From assembly GCF_000002235.5 (NCBI RefSeq), contig NW_022145599.1, forward strand, positions 2,983,677 to 3,047,676: DNA of 64,000 nt. Reading direction: 5' to 3'. Below, piece by piece: positions 12,005-21,384 of this stretch (positions within the stretch are counted from its first letter, which is position 1; the number at the start of each line of letters is the position of its first letter). The stretch is from Strongylocentrotus purpuratus (taxonomy: Eukaryota > Echinodermata > Echinoidea > Camarodonta > Strongylocentrotidae). The translations under genes and the position numbers were made by a program. The notes beneath the pieces were generated by a model. The model was not told where the DNA came from. It made no database searches and was given only the letters and a program-made list of their open reading frames with translations.

Positions 12005-12083
12005 TACTTCTCCTTCTTCTTCTTCTTCTTCTTCTTCTTCTTCTTCTTCTTCTTCTTCTTCTTCTTCTTCTTCTTCTTCTGCT

Positions 12084-12115
<32 letters not shown>

Positions 12116-12175
12116 TTCTTCTTCTGCTTCTTCTTCCTCTTCTCCTTCTTTTTCTTTTGCTTTATTTCCTAATTA
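12005..12175. repeat. (CTT)n microsatellite
   Basis: Long CTT tract with minor variants, followed by ATT- and AGT-type trinucleotides to about 12275. The poly-Leu and poly-Phe ORFs here are artefacts. Confidence 0.95.
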
Positions 12176-12867
12176 TCATTATTATTTGTATTATTATTAT
12201 TATTAGTAGCAGTAGTAGTAGTAGTACTAGTAGAAGTATTAGTAGTTTAGTATCACCACCACCACCACCACCATCAACATACCTCTTTGTAACAGTTTTT
12301 CTTTAATGCCATAGAAACATGCACAGATGACTGAAATTACATTGGTTTTGTATTGGTTTACTTTGTTAATGTCTTGCATGTTCTTAAAAGTATGTGGAAA
12401 GTTACGTGATGATAATATTCCATTGAATGATGGGTTTCTTATTGATGGCAATGACCTTTAAACGTGCTAGCAAACTGACAAAGAGAAAATAACATGACGA
12501 AGGGAGACTGTTAATATTTTCCCACCAAACCACACTCTCTTTGTTGTATTGTCTAACCTTTTGATCAAATATTTGCACAATATGTTGTGCAAGTATTGCA
12601 GTTATTCCATGTTCGTTTGGTGAATAGGGGTTTTCCCCTCCTCCCCCAACCAGCATTTATTGTGTAACAAGGAGTTATGGTATGTTAGGCGTATAATGAC
12701 ATTGCAACATCTATAGGCTCTCACATTTGACCAATTATAACCAATATCCGACCAATCGCCATCTTTTACGCGCCGTACATGAGAGTGACATGAAAGTGAA
12801 CGTTTAATGACTTGTTGCACCCCCAACTCTGGGAACGGAGGGACCGCATGCGTGTTCCCAAAATCTC

Positions 12868-13022
12868 CGGCTCGTAACAAAGAAAAAGATCTGCCCTTAA
12901 TGACTTCACACACACGGACTTTTGCTGAAAGGGGGGGGGTGCTGAAAAGGCTCGTATAACAAAGAAAAAAGATCTACCCGTATTGACTTTACACACCGGA
13001 CTTTTGATGAAGGGGGGGGGGG
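12868..13022. repeat. ~75-bp tandem duplication ending in G runs
   Basis: Two adjacent copies share GGCTCGTA..AACAAAGAAAAA, GATCT.CCC, TGACTT.ACACAC and GGACTTTTG.TGAA, then a G run. Confidence 0.7.
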
Positions 13023-13052
13023 GCAGTGGCGTACCTGGGGTACTCCGTCAGG

Positions 13053-13270
13053 CAGGGGCGTACGCAGGATTTTTTCAAGGGGGGGGGGGGGGGGTTTTAA
13101 AATATTTTGCTCCCGAAAATTTGAAAATCGCGCCGGCCGAAAAGTCGCTCAGTGGGGGTGGGGGTAAGCGGACACTTTTTTTTTTTTTTTTGGTTTCAAA
13201 ATTTTAAAATTTGACATTTTTTTACGTATGGGGGGAGTAAGGTCACCTTATTTAGGTTAGCCGTGGGTAT

Positions 13271-13306
<36 letters not shown>

Positions 13307-13434
13307 AATAAAAAAAATAAAAAAAGCCAAAGGGGGGGGGGGGGTTTAGGTTTTTTTAGGGGGGTTTACATACATTAAAATACCAAAGGGGGGGGGTTTG
13401 AACCCCCAAAACACCCCCCCTGCGTACGCCCCTG
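13053..13434. mobile_element. hAT-like non-autonomous element, 382 bp, perfect 8-bp target duplication
   Basis: The termini CAGGGGCGTACGCAGG and CTGCGTACGCCCCTG are inverted repeats. CCGTCAGG flanks it exactly on both sides (13045-13052 and 13435-13442). The interior is G-, T- and A-runs with no ORF. It sits inside another poly-G element whose left end, CAGTGGCGTACC, begins at 13024. Confidence 0.85.
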
Positions 13435-13489
13435 CCGTCAGGGGGGGGGGGCAAGCGACCGAAACAAACAAAAAAGGCGATGCTAATTT

Positions 13490-14770
13490 TCACTTCTGGC
13501 GAGCGAGCGAGCAAAAAAAAAATCTTTAAGTAACGTTTGGTATATAAACTGATATTGTTGCAAGTTGGGGGTGGGAACATTCACTTGTTAGCGACGTTAA
13601 TTTCATTTTTTTGCAAACGAGCGTAGCGAGCAAGAAAAAAATCACTCTTTTTTTAATAATTGCCTCTTAAACTTGGTTCAATTGTCCCATGCAGGGCGCG
13701 GGAACAATATTGTGTTTAGGGTGATTTTATACCCATTTAGCTAGCGAGCGAAAATACATCTTTCTCTCAATGAATTGCTGTATAAATTTGTTTCATTGTT
13801 TCAGGTCGGGGGCGGGCACAATCGTGTTTAAGGCAATGTCAATCCCATTTTGGCGGGCAGGCAACCCCTACATTTCTCTTTTTGATGATATTGTAGCAGG
13901 TTAGTGGTGGGCACATAATTCCACGAGCTAGCGAGCGAAAAAAAATCCCTTCTCTTTTATAGGGAAAATATGGTACATAAAACTTGGGTTCATTGTTCCA
14001 TGTTAGGGACGTGATTAAAAGCGGTGTTATTTCTATTTTGGCGAGCGAGCAAAAAAAAAAATCACTTCTCTTTTATAGGGAAAAAATGGTACATAAACTT
14101 TGGTTCATTGTGTAATGTCAGGGACGTGATTATTAAAAGCGGTGTTATTTCTATTTTGGCGAGCGAGCGTAGCGAGCGAGCAAAATTTTTGTAATGATAA
14201 TTGGTTCATAAATTTCAGATTTTTTTGTTGCAGGGCAGGGCTTACACAATCATGTCTAAGGTGATGTTAATTCCGTTTGGCGAGCACGAGCACATCAAAA
14301 CTTCTTTGAATAACGCTTGGTACATAATTATTAACTGGTTGTTGCAGGTTGGGGCGGGCACGTTAGCGGTGTCAATTCCATTTTGGCGAGCGAGCATACC
14401 AAGCAAGCAAAAAAAAAATTCTCTTTTAATAGAAATCAATAAATAAACTTGTTTTTATTGGTGCAGGTCAGGATGGACGCAATTGCGTTTAACGCGATTC
14501 AATTCCTTTTTGGCGAGAGGGCGAAAGAACTCTTCCATTTATAATGATATTGTTGAAGGTCAAGGGTGGGCACAATTGTTTCCAAAGCAATGTCTATTCA
14601 TTTTATTCGCGAGCGAGAAAAATGAATTAGTCTCTTTTAGTAACATTTGGTACATACATTGTGTGTTATTGTTGCCATGGTTGCAGGTCGGGGCCCGTCG
14701 GGGCAGGCACAATTGTATTCTAGGCAATGCTAATCCTTTTCTTTTTTTCAGGGGGACGAGCAAGTGAAAA
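13490..14770. repeat. Degenerate ~117-bp tandem repeat array, about 11 units
   Basis: Units recur with spacings mostly 105-126 bases. Each has GGCGAGCGAGC, an A run with ATC, TGGTACATAAACTT, GTTCATTGT, a GCAGG-TCGGGG-CGGGCAC block and TTAATTCCATTTT. The copies are diverged in sequence and length. The array follows the CAGTGGCGTACC end at 13024 and is probably the interior of that element. Short ORFs in it are not conserved between units. Confidence 0.75.
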
Positions 14771-15043
14771 CATTTAATACAAAATAGGCTAGCAAGCAGT
14801 TCGCGCCAGCGAAGAGTTTCGAGCGACCGAACTGGTCATGAGGGTATTTTTGCATTTTCAAAAGTAGGATTGAGGGCGCCATTTGTGCTGACCTCACTGA
14901 ATTTGAATGTGTGCTGTAAACATAAGTAATTTTATCTTTTTTGCATGAAATTCTTCAGATTTATGGATTGCAAACTGTGCTACAGTGTTTTTACCAACGA
15001 TCTATGTGTTTTTCATCGTGTATGATTTGTCGTACGGACTACA

Positions 15044-15466
15044 ATGAGTTTTTATATGATCTGCTTTCTTGCGACACTGATCGCGTGTTTGGAGAGTGGA
15101 CTGCCATTTGACAACATGCCGAATACGTCGGCTAGCCAACATCGTGAATATAGGCCTAGCACAGCCCATGTACAACTGGAATCCGAGAACGCCTTTATAA
15201 GTAAGCCCATCCCAGTTACCCAGTATAGTAGTCAAGAATTACTAAGAATAAGGGACTATGGTGTAAGAGTTGCTGTTCCTTCGAATGTTCATGAAACTAT
15301 TAAATCCCTAGGAATTTTGCGACGACGCCGAGGACGACGTGCTGGACGCAATTTACGACGCCATATTGACGTTATTGTTGGTTACCGTCCATTGAAATCA
15401 GTTACACATAGGATTGTTGACACGTCGAACCTATCCAGTAAGTTTGCCAACTTTTTTTCTGAATAA
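15044..15466 (+). pseudogene. LINE N-terminal segment (signal-like start, Arg-rich stretch)
   Basis: 140 codons beginning MSFYMICFLATLIACLESG, a hydrophobic start unusual for a LINE protein. An Arg-rich stretch (LRRRRGRRAGRNLRRH) follows. The frame ends where the endonuclease reading frame begins in another register, so I read it as the N-terminal part of the polyprotein or of an ORF1-like product. Confidence 0.45.
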
Positions 15467-16165
15467 TGCGAGGTCGCTTAATAATAAATTTGACGAATTT
15501 GAAGCTATTGTGACTGACAATAGTTATGACATTGTGGCTGTGACTGAGACTTGGTACAAAGATGACCTGCCACTTGAATATGTATCAATACCAGGTTATA
15601 ATTTCATATCCAAGGCAAGGATTAATCAAACTGGAGGAGGAGTGGCTGTCTATGTTAGGGATTCTATGAACATGAGCCATGTCCCAGAAATTGAAGTTCC
15701 ACTCGAACTTGAGGTAATCTGGGCTAAAGTGCGACCAGCTCGTCTCCCACGCCGTGTATCTGAGATCTATATTGCCGTCATTTACTACCCAAAGCAAGAT
15801 CAAGCAATCGCACAACGGATGATTGGACACATTGAGAGTACAATATAGACAATATCCTCACAAATCACCCTAATGCTGCCTTTGTTGTCCTGGGTGATTT
15901 CAACCAACTGAATGTTGACCAATTACTTTTGAACAAGAAATTCTCCCAAGTGGTTAATAAGCCGACGCGGGGAAACAATATCTTGGACAAAATAGTGACA
16001 AACATAGCATCGTTGTATGAAGATGTTGAGATCTGTGCTCCAATTGGCAACAGCGATCACTCAACCGTGGTGTGGAGGCCCCGTGAATCACACCCACCAC
16101 CAAATAGAACGTTCGTACGAACAAAAAAGACCCATGAAGGACAGCAGCATCCGGGCTTTTGGTAG
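15414..16165 (+). pseudogene. LINE apurinic-like endonuclease (EEP) domain, frame-shifted
   Basis: The segment starting FLNNARSLNNKFDEFEAIV and reaching VAVTETWYKDDLP carries the N-term and ET-W motifs of LINE endonucleases. GGGVAVYV and IYIAVIYYP follow. A later frame (15929-16165) has NKPTRGNNILDKIVTN and NSDHSTV, the late-domain SDH motif. At least one frame change separates them near 15848-15929. Confidence 0.7.
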
Positions 16166-16631
16166 ATGGTTGTGTGAACACGACTGGGCCGAACTGGACC
16201 AATCGGAAGACGTCGGTAAGCAGTGTAGCGTTTTTTACACTACACTCAATACAGCAAAAGACACGTACTTTCCTGTTTGTTCTGTCAAGTGCCATATAGC
16301 TGACAAACCATGGATGAATCCAGAAATTAAAGTAATGATACGTAAACGTCAAGCGGCATTCAGTGATGGAAACACAACACTCTCTCGCCATTGGAGCAAC
16401 AAAATAAAACGGGAGATTAAAGATGCCAAACGTGTATATTACTCAGAACGCTTCCAACATCTAAAGAAAAGTGACCCAGCTGGCTGGTACAGGGGAATAC
16501 GAACTATGACTACTGGTAAACGACAAGGCATCAGCATTCGTATACCAGATGTGGACAGTGATGACCATGTTACCATTGCCAATAGAATTAATGGGCACTT
16601 TGTCAGTATTGCCAGTGACATACCCCGTTAG
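16017..16631 (+). pseudogene. LINE linker between endonuclease and reverse transcriptase
   Basis: 204 codons with the usual Arg/Lys-rich connecting region (KPWMNPEIKVMIRKRQAAF, SDPAGWYRGIRTMT). The frame ends at 16631 and the RT frame starts at about 16676 in a different register. Confidence 0.6.
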
Positions 16632-16675
16632 ACAGAACCAAGTTACCGTCATACCTACCTGCGCGTCCATGTCCA

Positions 16676-18133
16676 TTGCTAGAGCCATGGGAAGTATTCA
16701 AAGAACTCAAAGCAGTTAACCCTTCAAAGGCTTGTGGCCCTGACGGAATATCCGGGCGCCTGATAAAGGAGTTCGCATTGGAACTATGTGTGCCGCTGAC
16801 AAAGATTATTAACTCATCTTATCAAAGCGGCCGTGTCCCCTTGCAATGGAAGCGAGCTACTGTTGTGCCAGTTCCGAAGTCAAAACCAGCTACCCTTGAG
16901 GCGATCCGCCCAATTTCACTTACGGACCAGTTCGCCAAAGTAGCTGAGAGCTATATTGCAAAATGGACAATGCAGGATATGAATTCGTACCTTGAACAAC
17001 AGCAATTTGGAAACAGGAAAGGTCTATCTACTGTCCATTGTCTTGTTGACATCCTTCACCATCTATGTCTGAACTCGGACAAACCAAAAACAACATCCAC
17101 GTTGATACTAACTGACTTCAGCAAAGCGTTCGATCGCATCGATCAAAACATAGCTGTAAAAAAGCTTTTGTCTCTCAATGTGAACCCATCTCTTGTCTTG
17201 TGGATATCAGACTTCCTGATGGGTAGACGTCAGTGTGTGAGGTACAACACAGCCATATCTGAATGGACTGAAATCTCTGCCGGTGTTCCCCAAGGCACAA
17301 AACTCGGCCCAATTGTGTTTTTAGCCATCATCAATGATGCTTCCTTAGATATTGTCGATCCCATTAGGAGGTACAAATATGTGGATGACCTCACTCTCCT
17401 GGAGTGTCGTGATCAAAGGAAGGACTCCAACATCCAAGCAGTCGTAACATCTTTGAGAGATTGGTCACTACGCAATCAAATGAGACTTAACCCCCAGAAA
17501 TGTATATCTATGGAAGTGTGCTTCATGAGAGATGTGCCTCCACCATCAACTGTTGTCCTTGGAGATGGAGTGATAGCGCAACAGCAGAGTGTAAAACTCC
17601 TTGGAGTGTTCATTCAGCAGAACCTCAAGTGGGACCAACATGTAAATGAGATGCTGAGGAAAGCAAATGGAAAACTCCATATGCTTCGACTACTGAAGCA
17701 TCACAACGTCCCCACAAGTGATCTCCTGACCGTCTTCAACAGTTATATAAGACCAACGGTTGAATACGCCGTCCCTGTTTGGAATCCAGGCCTCACCAAG
17801 GAACACGTCCGAAAACTTGAGAACATCCAGAAAAGGGCACTGAAAATCATCCTTGGACGTGAATTCACACATTATGATGACGCTCTCACCCTGCTGAATA
17901 TTTGTACCCTTGTTGATCGACGCAAACAGATCTGTCTTCAATTTGCTAATGAGTTGAACAAACCAACAGGACCCTGCCATCACCTGATGCCTCAGGCACC
18001 GGAAACTGCCTTTCAAATGAGACTAAGAAAGAGAATGAAAGTCCCGCAAATAAAATTCAGAACAAACAGGCTCAGGGACAGCCCTATCCCATACTCAGTA
18101 AACATGTTAAATGAACTCTTAGTAAACATGTGA
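16676..18133 (+). pseudogene. LINE reverse transcriptase and C-terminal region
   Basis: 485 codons, intact over this span. RT motifs appear in order: SKACGPDGISGRLIKE, the PVPK..PISL region, LILTDFSKAFDRID (catalytic Asp, motif A), GVPQGTKLGPIVF (motif B) and YKYVDDLTLLE (motif C, YVDD). The thumb region follows (VKLLGVFIQQNLKWDQHV), then NIQKRALKIILG. Closest in style to CR1/Jockey-type elements; the clade is not certain. Confidence 0.85.
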
Positions 18134-18838
18134 AGTGAACTCTAAATAAACATGTGAAATGAACTCTAAGTAAACGTAAACAAAATGTTGAATAATTTTT
18201 TCGCCTTCTTTTTCATGTAACTGACATGTAACTGTCAAAGGTCCCTTTAGCATGTTTAGTATCAGTATGTTTTGCGGTCGACACTCAGCCAGATTGTGCA
18301 TTTGTGCATGCATGTGTGTGCACATGGGGGGGGGGGGTGGGATGAGTAATAGATACACTGTTATTTTCTGTGGAGGGAGGTTAACCAATATTCAGGCAAT
18401 ATGTTGTTCTTGTTTCTTTTTCTTTACTTTCCTTTCTTATTCTTCTTCCCCTTTTCTTATTCTCCTATTTTTATTCTTGTTCTCCTCCTTCTTTTTCTCC
18501 TGTTCCCCTTCTTCTTCATCTTCTTCCTACACCTTTTTTTTTTTTTTTTTACTTAACTTTCTTTACCGTATTTATCTATTAAAATTTAAACTCTAAACTT
18601 ATATCCTACTACTCCACAGTATTATCATAATAACAATAATATCAATTTTTGAAACAGTCTGAATATATGCAATATGTTTTTGAATCTATATTTCCAAATG
18701 TATTTTAAACGTTTGTACAAATGTATTTATGTCATTTTTAAAAAGGAATATTTGTAAAATCATCGCAATTCGGCTATGCCGCAATGATGTTTTTCATTAA
18801 TAAACCAGTTATCTATCTATCTATCTATCTATCTAATT
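18134..18838 (+). other. LINE 3' UTR with poly-G and pyrimidine tracts
   Basis: Non-coding stretch from the LINE stop to the (TATC)n tail. It holds ACATGTGAA.TGAACTCTAA short direct repeats just after the stop, a G run at about 18326 and a C/T tract at 18415-18560. Confidence 0.5.
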
Positions 18839-18899
18839 GAAGGATTTGGTGTAGGCCTACACTACATTTTCAGGAAAAAAACTGTACGTTTTCAAAATA

Positions 18900-19183
18900 G
18901 CTGGGGTCAACTTCCCCCCCCCCCCCTGGTGCGTACGGCCATGGTCTTTTTTTTCCCTTTCCTTTTCTTTTCCCTTTTTCTTCCTTTTCTCTTCTTCTTC
19001 CTTTTTTCTTTCCTTTTCCTTTTTTCCTTTTTTCTCTTTCTTTCCTTTTTTTTCTTCTCTTTTCCTTTTTTCTTTTTCTTTTCTTTCCTTTCTTTTCTTT
19101 TTTTCCCCCTTTTTCATTTTTCCCCTGGAGCCCGTCAGGGGGGGGGGCACTCTGCCCCCTCCCCCCCATAGGTACGCCAGTGG
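18900..19183. mobile_element. Poly-G hAT-like element with long polypyrimidine interior, eroded
   Basis: The right end GGTACGCCAGTG is one base from the reverse complement of the CAGTGGCGTACC end at 13024. The interior is a ~160-bp C/T tract (18945-19115) between C and G runs. I saw no target duplication. Confidence 0.4.
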
Positions 19184-19837
19184 GGGTGGGGTGTGCTGGG
19201 AACACGCATGTGCGTACCTTTAACAACACTGAGTGGAGGGGGGGGGGCAGGGTTGCATGTCAGACTTTCCTTTAGTGATATTAGGTGAGAACGCAATAAT
19301 AGAACAGACACCTTGTGTACAAAGGGCATGATCATAAATTTCAAATTCCTGCACATGTTAACCCAAGTCTTCATACACTCCACCTGGGACCCAATCTGGC
19401 ACTACTTTGAAACTTATCTCAACATTAACGACCCCCTTCATTAAAAAACTTTTAAAAAGTTCAACATTGCATCATTGATAGTATCAAAGGTAGGTGGGGA
19501 AACCACTTCATCAGCTTTATTGCGTAATTGTTTGTTTTTATTTCTGTCATATACAAATAATATACATTTTACATGAAAAGAAAATAACAAAAAATAATAA
19601 CATTGATAAACTTATACATAATAAACAGTTTACATAAGCAGGAACATTACATGGCATTTTATTGGACAAACAACAATATTTAGAACAACGTATTAAACGT
19701 ATTAAAAAAAAGCAGGGCACTAGACGACTGGATAGCCCAATTTCAGCTGCGCTTGGATAGTGCACCGGGTCTTCCATGGGGACCAGACAATCCTATGGGA
19801 GAAGTTGCGTGCTTGGTTTTTATTCCATTAACATGTA

Positions 19838-20012
19838 CCGTGTGAGTCAAAAAAAGTTTACACCTAGAAAATTGCTAATTATTTTTAAAGTCATCTATGA
19901 ACTGTAAATTATTATACATGTTATGAAAGAGTGTTTTATCCCAAATCTTTTGGTATCATTTTTGTGGGGTATGTGTTCACGCTTGAATTAACAGGAGGTA
20001 TTTTTTGCACTG
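19838..20012. mobile_element. Short Tc1/mariner-like MITE (CCGTGTGAGTCAA family), copy 1
   Basis: It begins after TA with CCGTGTGAGTCAAAAAAAG and TTTACACCTAG, and ends TTTTTTGCACTG followed by TA. It matches the left arm of the 25869-26188 element, with most of the second arm lost. Confidence 0.55.
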
Positions 20013-20080
20013 TATAGAGCACGTTCCTCTAACTGTACGCTCCTTTGCGTCTGTGAATGAATAATGTGAATGAAATGATA

Positions 20081-20952
20081 CAGTGCGTCCCAGAAAAAAC
20101 GAAACCGAGAAGTATCGATGTTCTATCATAACTAAATCACAACTATAATTAATGAATGATACATATTTGGAAAGCTTAGAGTCTCCTCTTTCATGTGATG
20201 CTACTCAGATGATGCATATTTCACGCATGAGTGATTAAAAGCAATTTGAAGGAAGGAAACCAAAAAGACATTTGGCGGGCGGTATCTGAATTTCGAAGAA
20301 AAATACACATTTCTAGAAAGTTGAGTTTCTGCCCTTTCATATGACACCTCAATCAGGAAAAATGAGGATTGACAAATTTCTGTTTGTTTAAAGTAGTGCT
20401 TGCATTTCCATAATTTTATTAAACGAATTCGTTTTCACCGGCTGCCTGCCGTATCAATAAACGAAATTAACAAAAGACTTAACTCCGTTTCGTTGACAAT
20501 TAGCCGTAGACGAGAGTCTTCATGCATGGCTAATTGTCAACGAAACGGAGTTAAGTCTTTTGTTAATTTCGTTTATTGATACGGCAGGCAGCCGGTGAAA
20601 ACGAATTCGTTTAATAAAATTATGGAAATGCAAGCACTACTTTAAACAAACAGAAATTTGTCAATCCTCATTTTTCCTGATTGAGGTGTCATATGAAAGG
20701 GCAGAAACTCAACTTTCTAGAAATGTGTATTTTTCTTCGAAATTCAGATACCGCCCGCCAAATGTCTTTTTGGTTTCCTTCCTTCAAATTACTTTTAATC
20801 ACTCATGCGTGAAATATGCATCATCTGAGTAGCATCACATGAAAGAGGAGACTCTAAGCTTCCCAACTATGTATCATTCATTAATTATAGTTGTGATTAA
20901 GTTATGATAAAACATCGATACTTCTCGGTTTCGTTTTTTCTGGGACGCACTG
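20081..20952. mobile_element. Tc1/mariner-like foldback element: 872 bp with 425-bp inverted arms
   Basis: The left arm 20081-20505 and right arm 20528-20952 are near-perfect reverse complements, with only a few mismatches seen (for example near 20173 and 20868). A 22-base loop separates them. The termini CAGTGCGTCCCAGAAAAA are flanked by TA on both sides, the Tc1/mariner target. There is no transposase. A diverged single-arm copy lies at 10818-11304. It ends about 260 bp before the CLCA start codon, so it may lie in that gene's promoter region. Confidence 0.9.
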
Positions 20953-20954
20953 TA

Positions 20955-21210
20955 TAGTCAATAGTGTTCCTATTTCTGTGTTGTGCTTATCCATCAGAGC
21001 GCATAGGGGCATTACTGATCGACCCCACTTGGATATGAAAAGTATCGAACGTTATTCAACGTTTTTAAGTCAAGTTCACACGCGGAAGTTTGGATGTTCT
21101 TTATGACTGCTCCTCTTCAACAAACCAAAAAAGCTGCCAGTTAAGTAAGGAAGCACGAATTCTCGAATAATTTCGAGTCGCATAATTAGTCGTCTTCCGT
21201 TGAAGGAAAA
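20955..21210 (+). promoter_or_regulatory. Presumed promoter/5' UTR of the CLCA gene
   Basis: About 250 bases separate the foldback element from the CLCA ATG. No clear TATA box or initiator is visible. The last ~70 bases before GAAGGAAAAATG could be 5' UTR. An upstream non-coding exon beyond the transposons cannot be excluded. Confidence 0.3.
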
Positions 21211-21384
21211 ATGACCGCCAAAACTATGCTTGCTTTTATGTGGTTTGCTACGCTGGTAATGATGAAAGCAAACGGGTTAAACTTGAGGTCTTCGGTTGTC
21301 CTGGACGATGGAGGATACGCCAATGTCGTCGTTGCTATTGACGAGTCGATACAAGAAAATATGGATTTACTCACATCTATACAG
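21211..21384 (+). CDS. CLCA: CLCA exon 1: signal peptide and domain start
   Basis: ATG at 21211 to the donor CAG/GTAAGT, 58 codons, phase 0. A hydrophobic [13 protein letters not shown] core gives a signal peptide with likely cleavage near residue 22. [17 protein letters not shown] then matches the opening strand of CLCA N-terminal domains. Confidence 0.88.

Larger units (their letters stand above)
14860..18838 (+). mobile_element. CR1/Jockey-superfamily-like LINE, near full length, broken
   Basis: It contains an N-terminal region (15044-15466), an endonuclease region (15414-16165), a linker (16017-16631) and reverse transcriptase with C-terminal region (16676-18133). The segments lie in different frames, so the copy is dead, with about three or four frame changes. 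The 3' UTR runs from 18134 to a (TATC)n tail at 18812-18836, the kind of short-repeat tail CR1/L2-like elements use instead of poly-A. The 5' boundary is estimated. No clear target duplication was found. Confidence 0.75.

Noticed and set aside
11917-12306. Long poly-Leu and poly-Phe open frames
   Set aside because: They come entirely from the (CTT)n microsatellite.
15414-18133. Consideration of an LTR retroelement or Penelope element
   Set aside because: The endonuclease is of the LINE (EEP) type, there are no terminal repeats, protease or integrase, and the tail is a short tandem repeat.
18857-19229. Lys/Glu-rich ORFs on the minus strand
   Set aside because: They come from the C/T tract inside a poly-G element.
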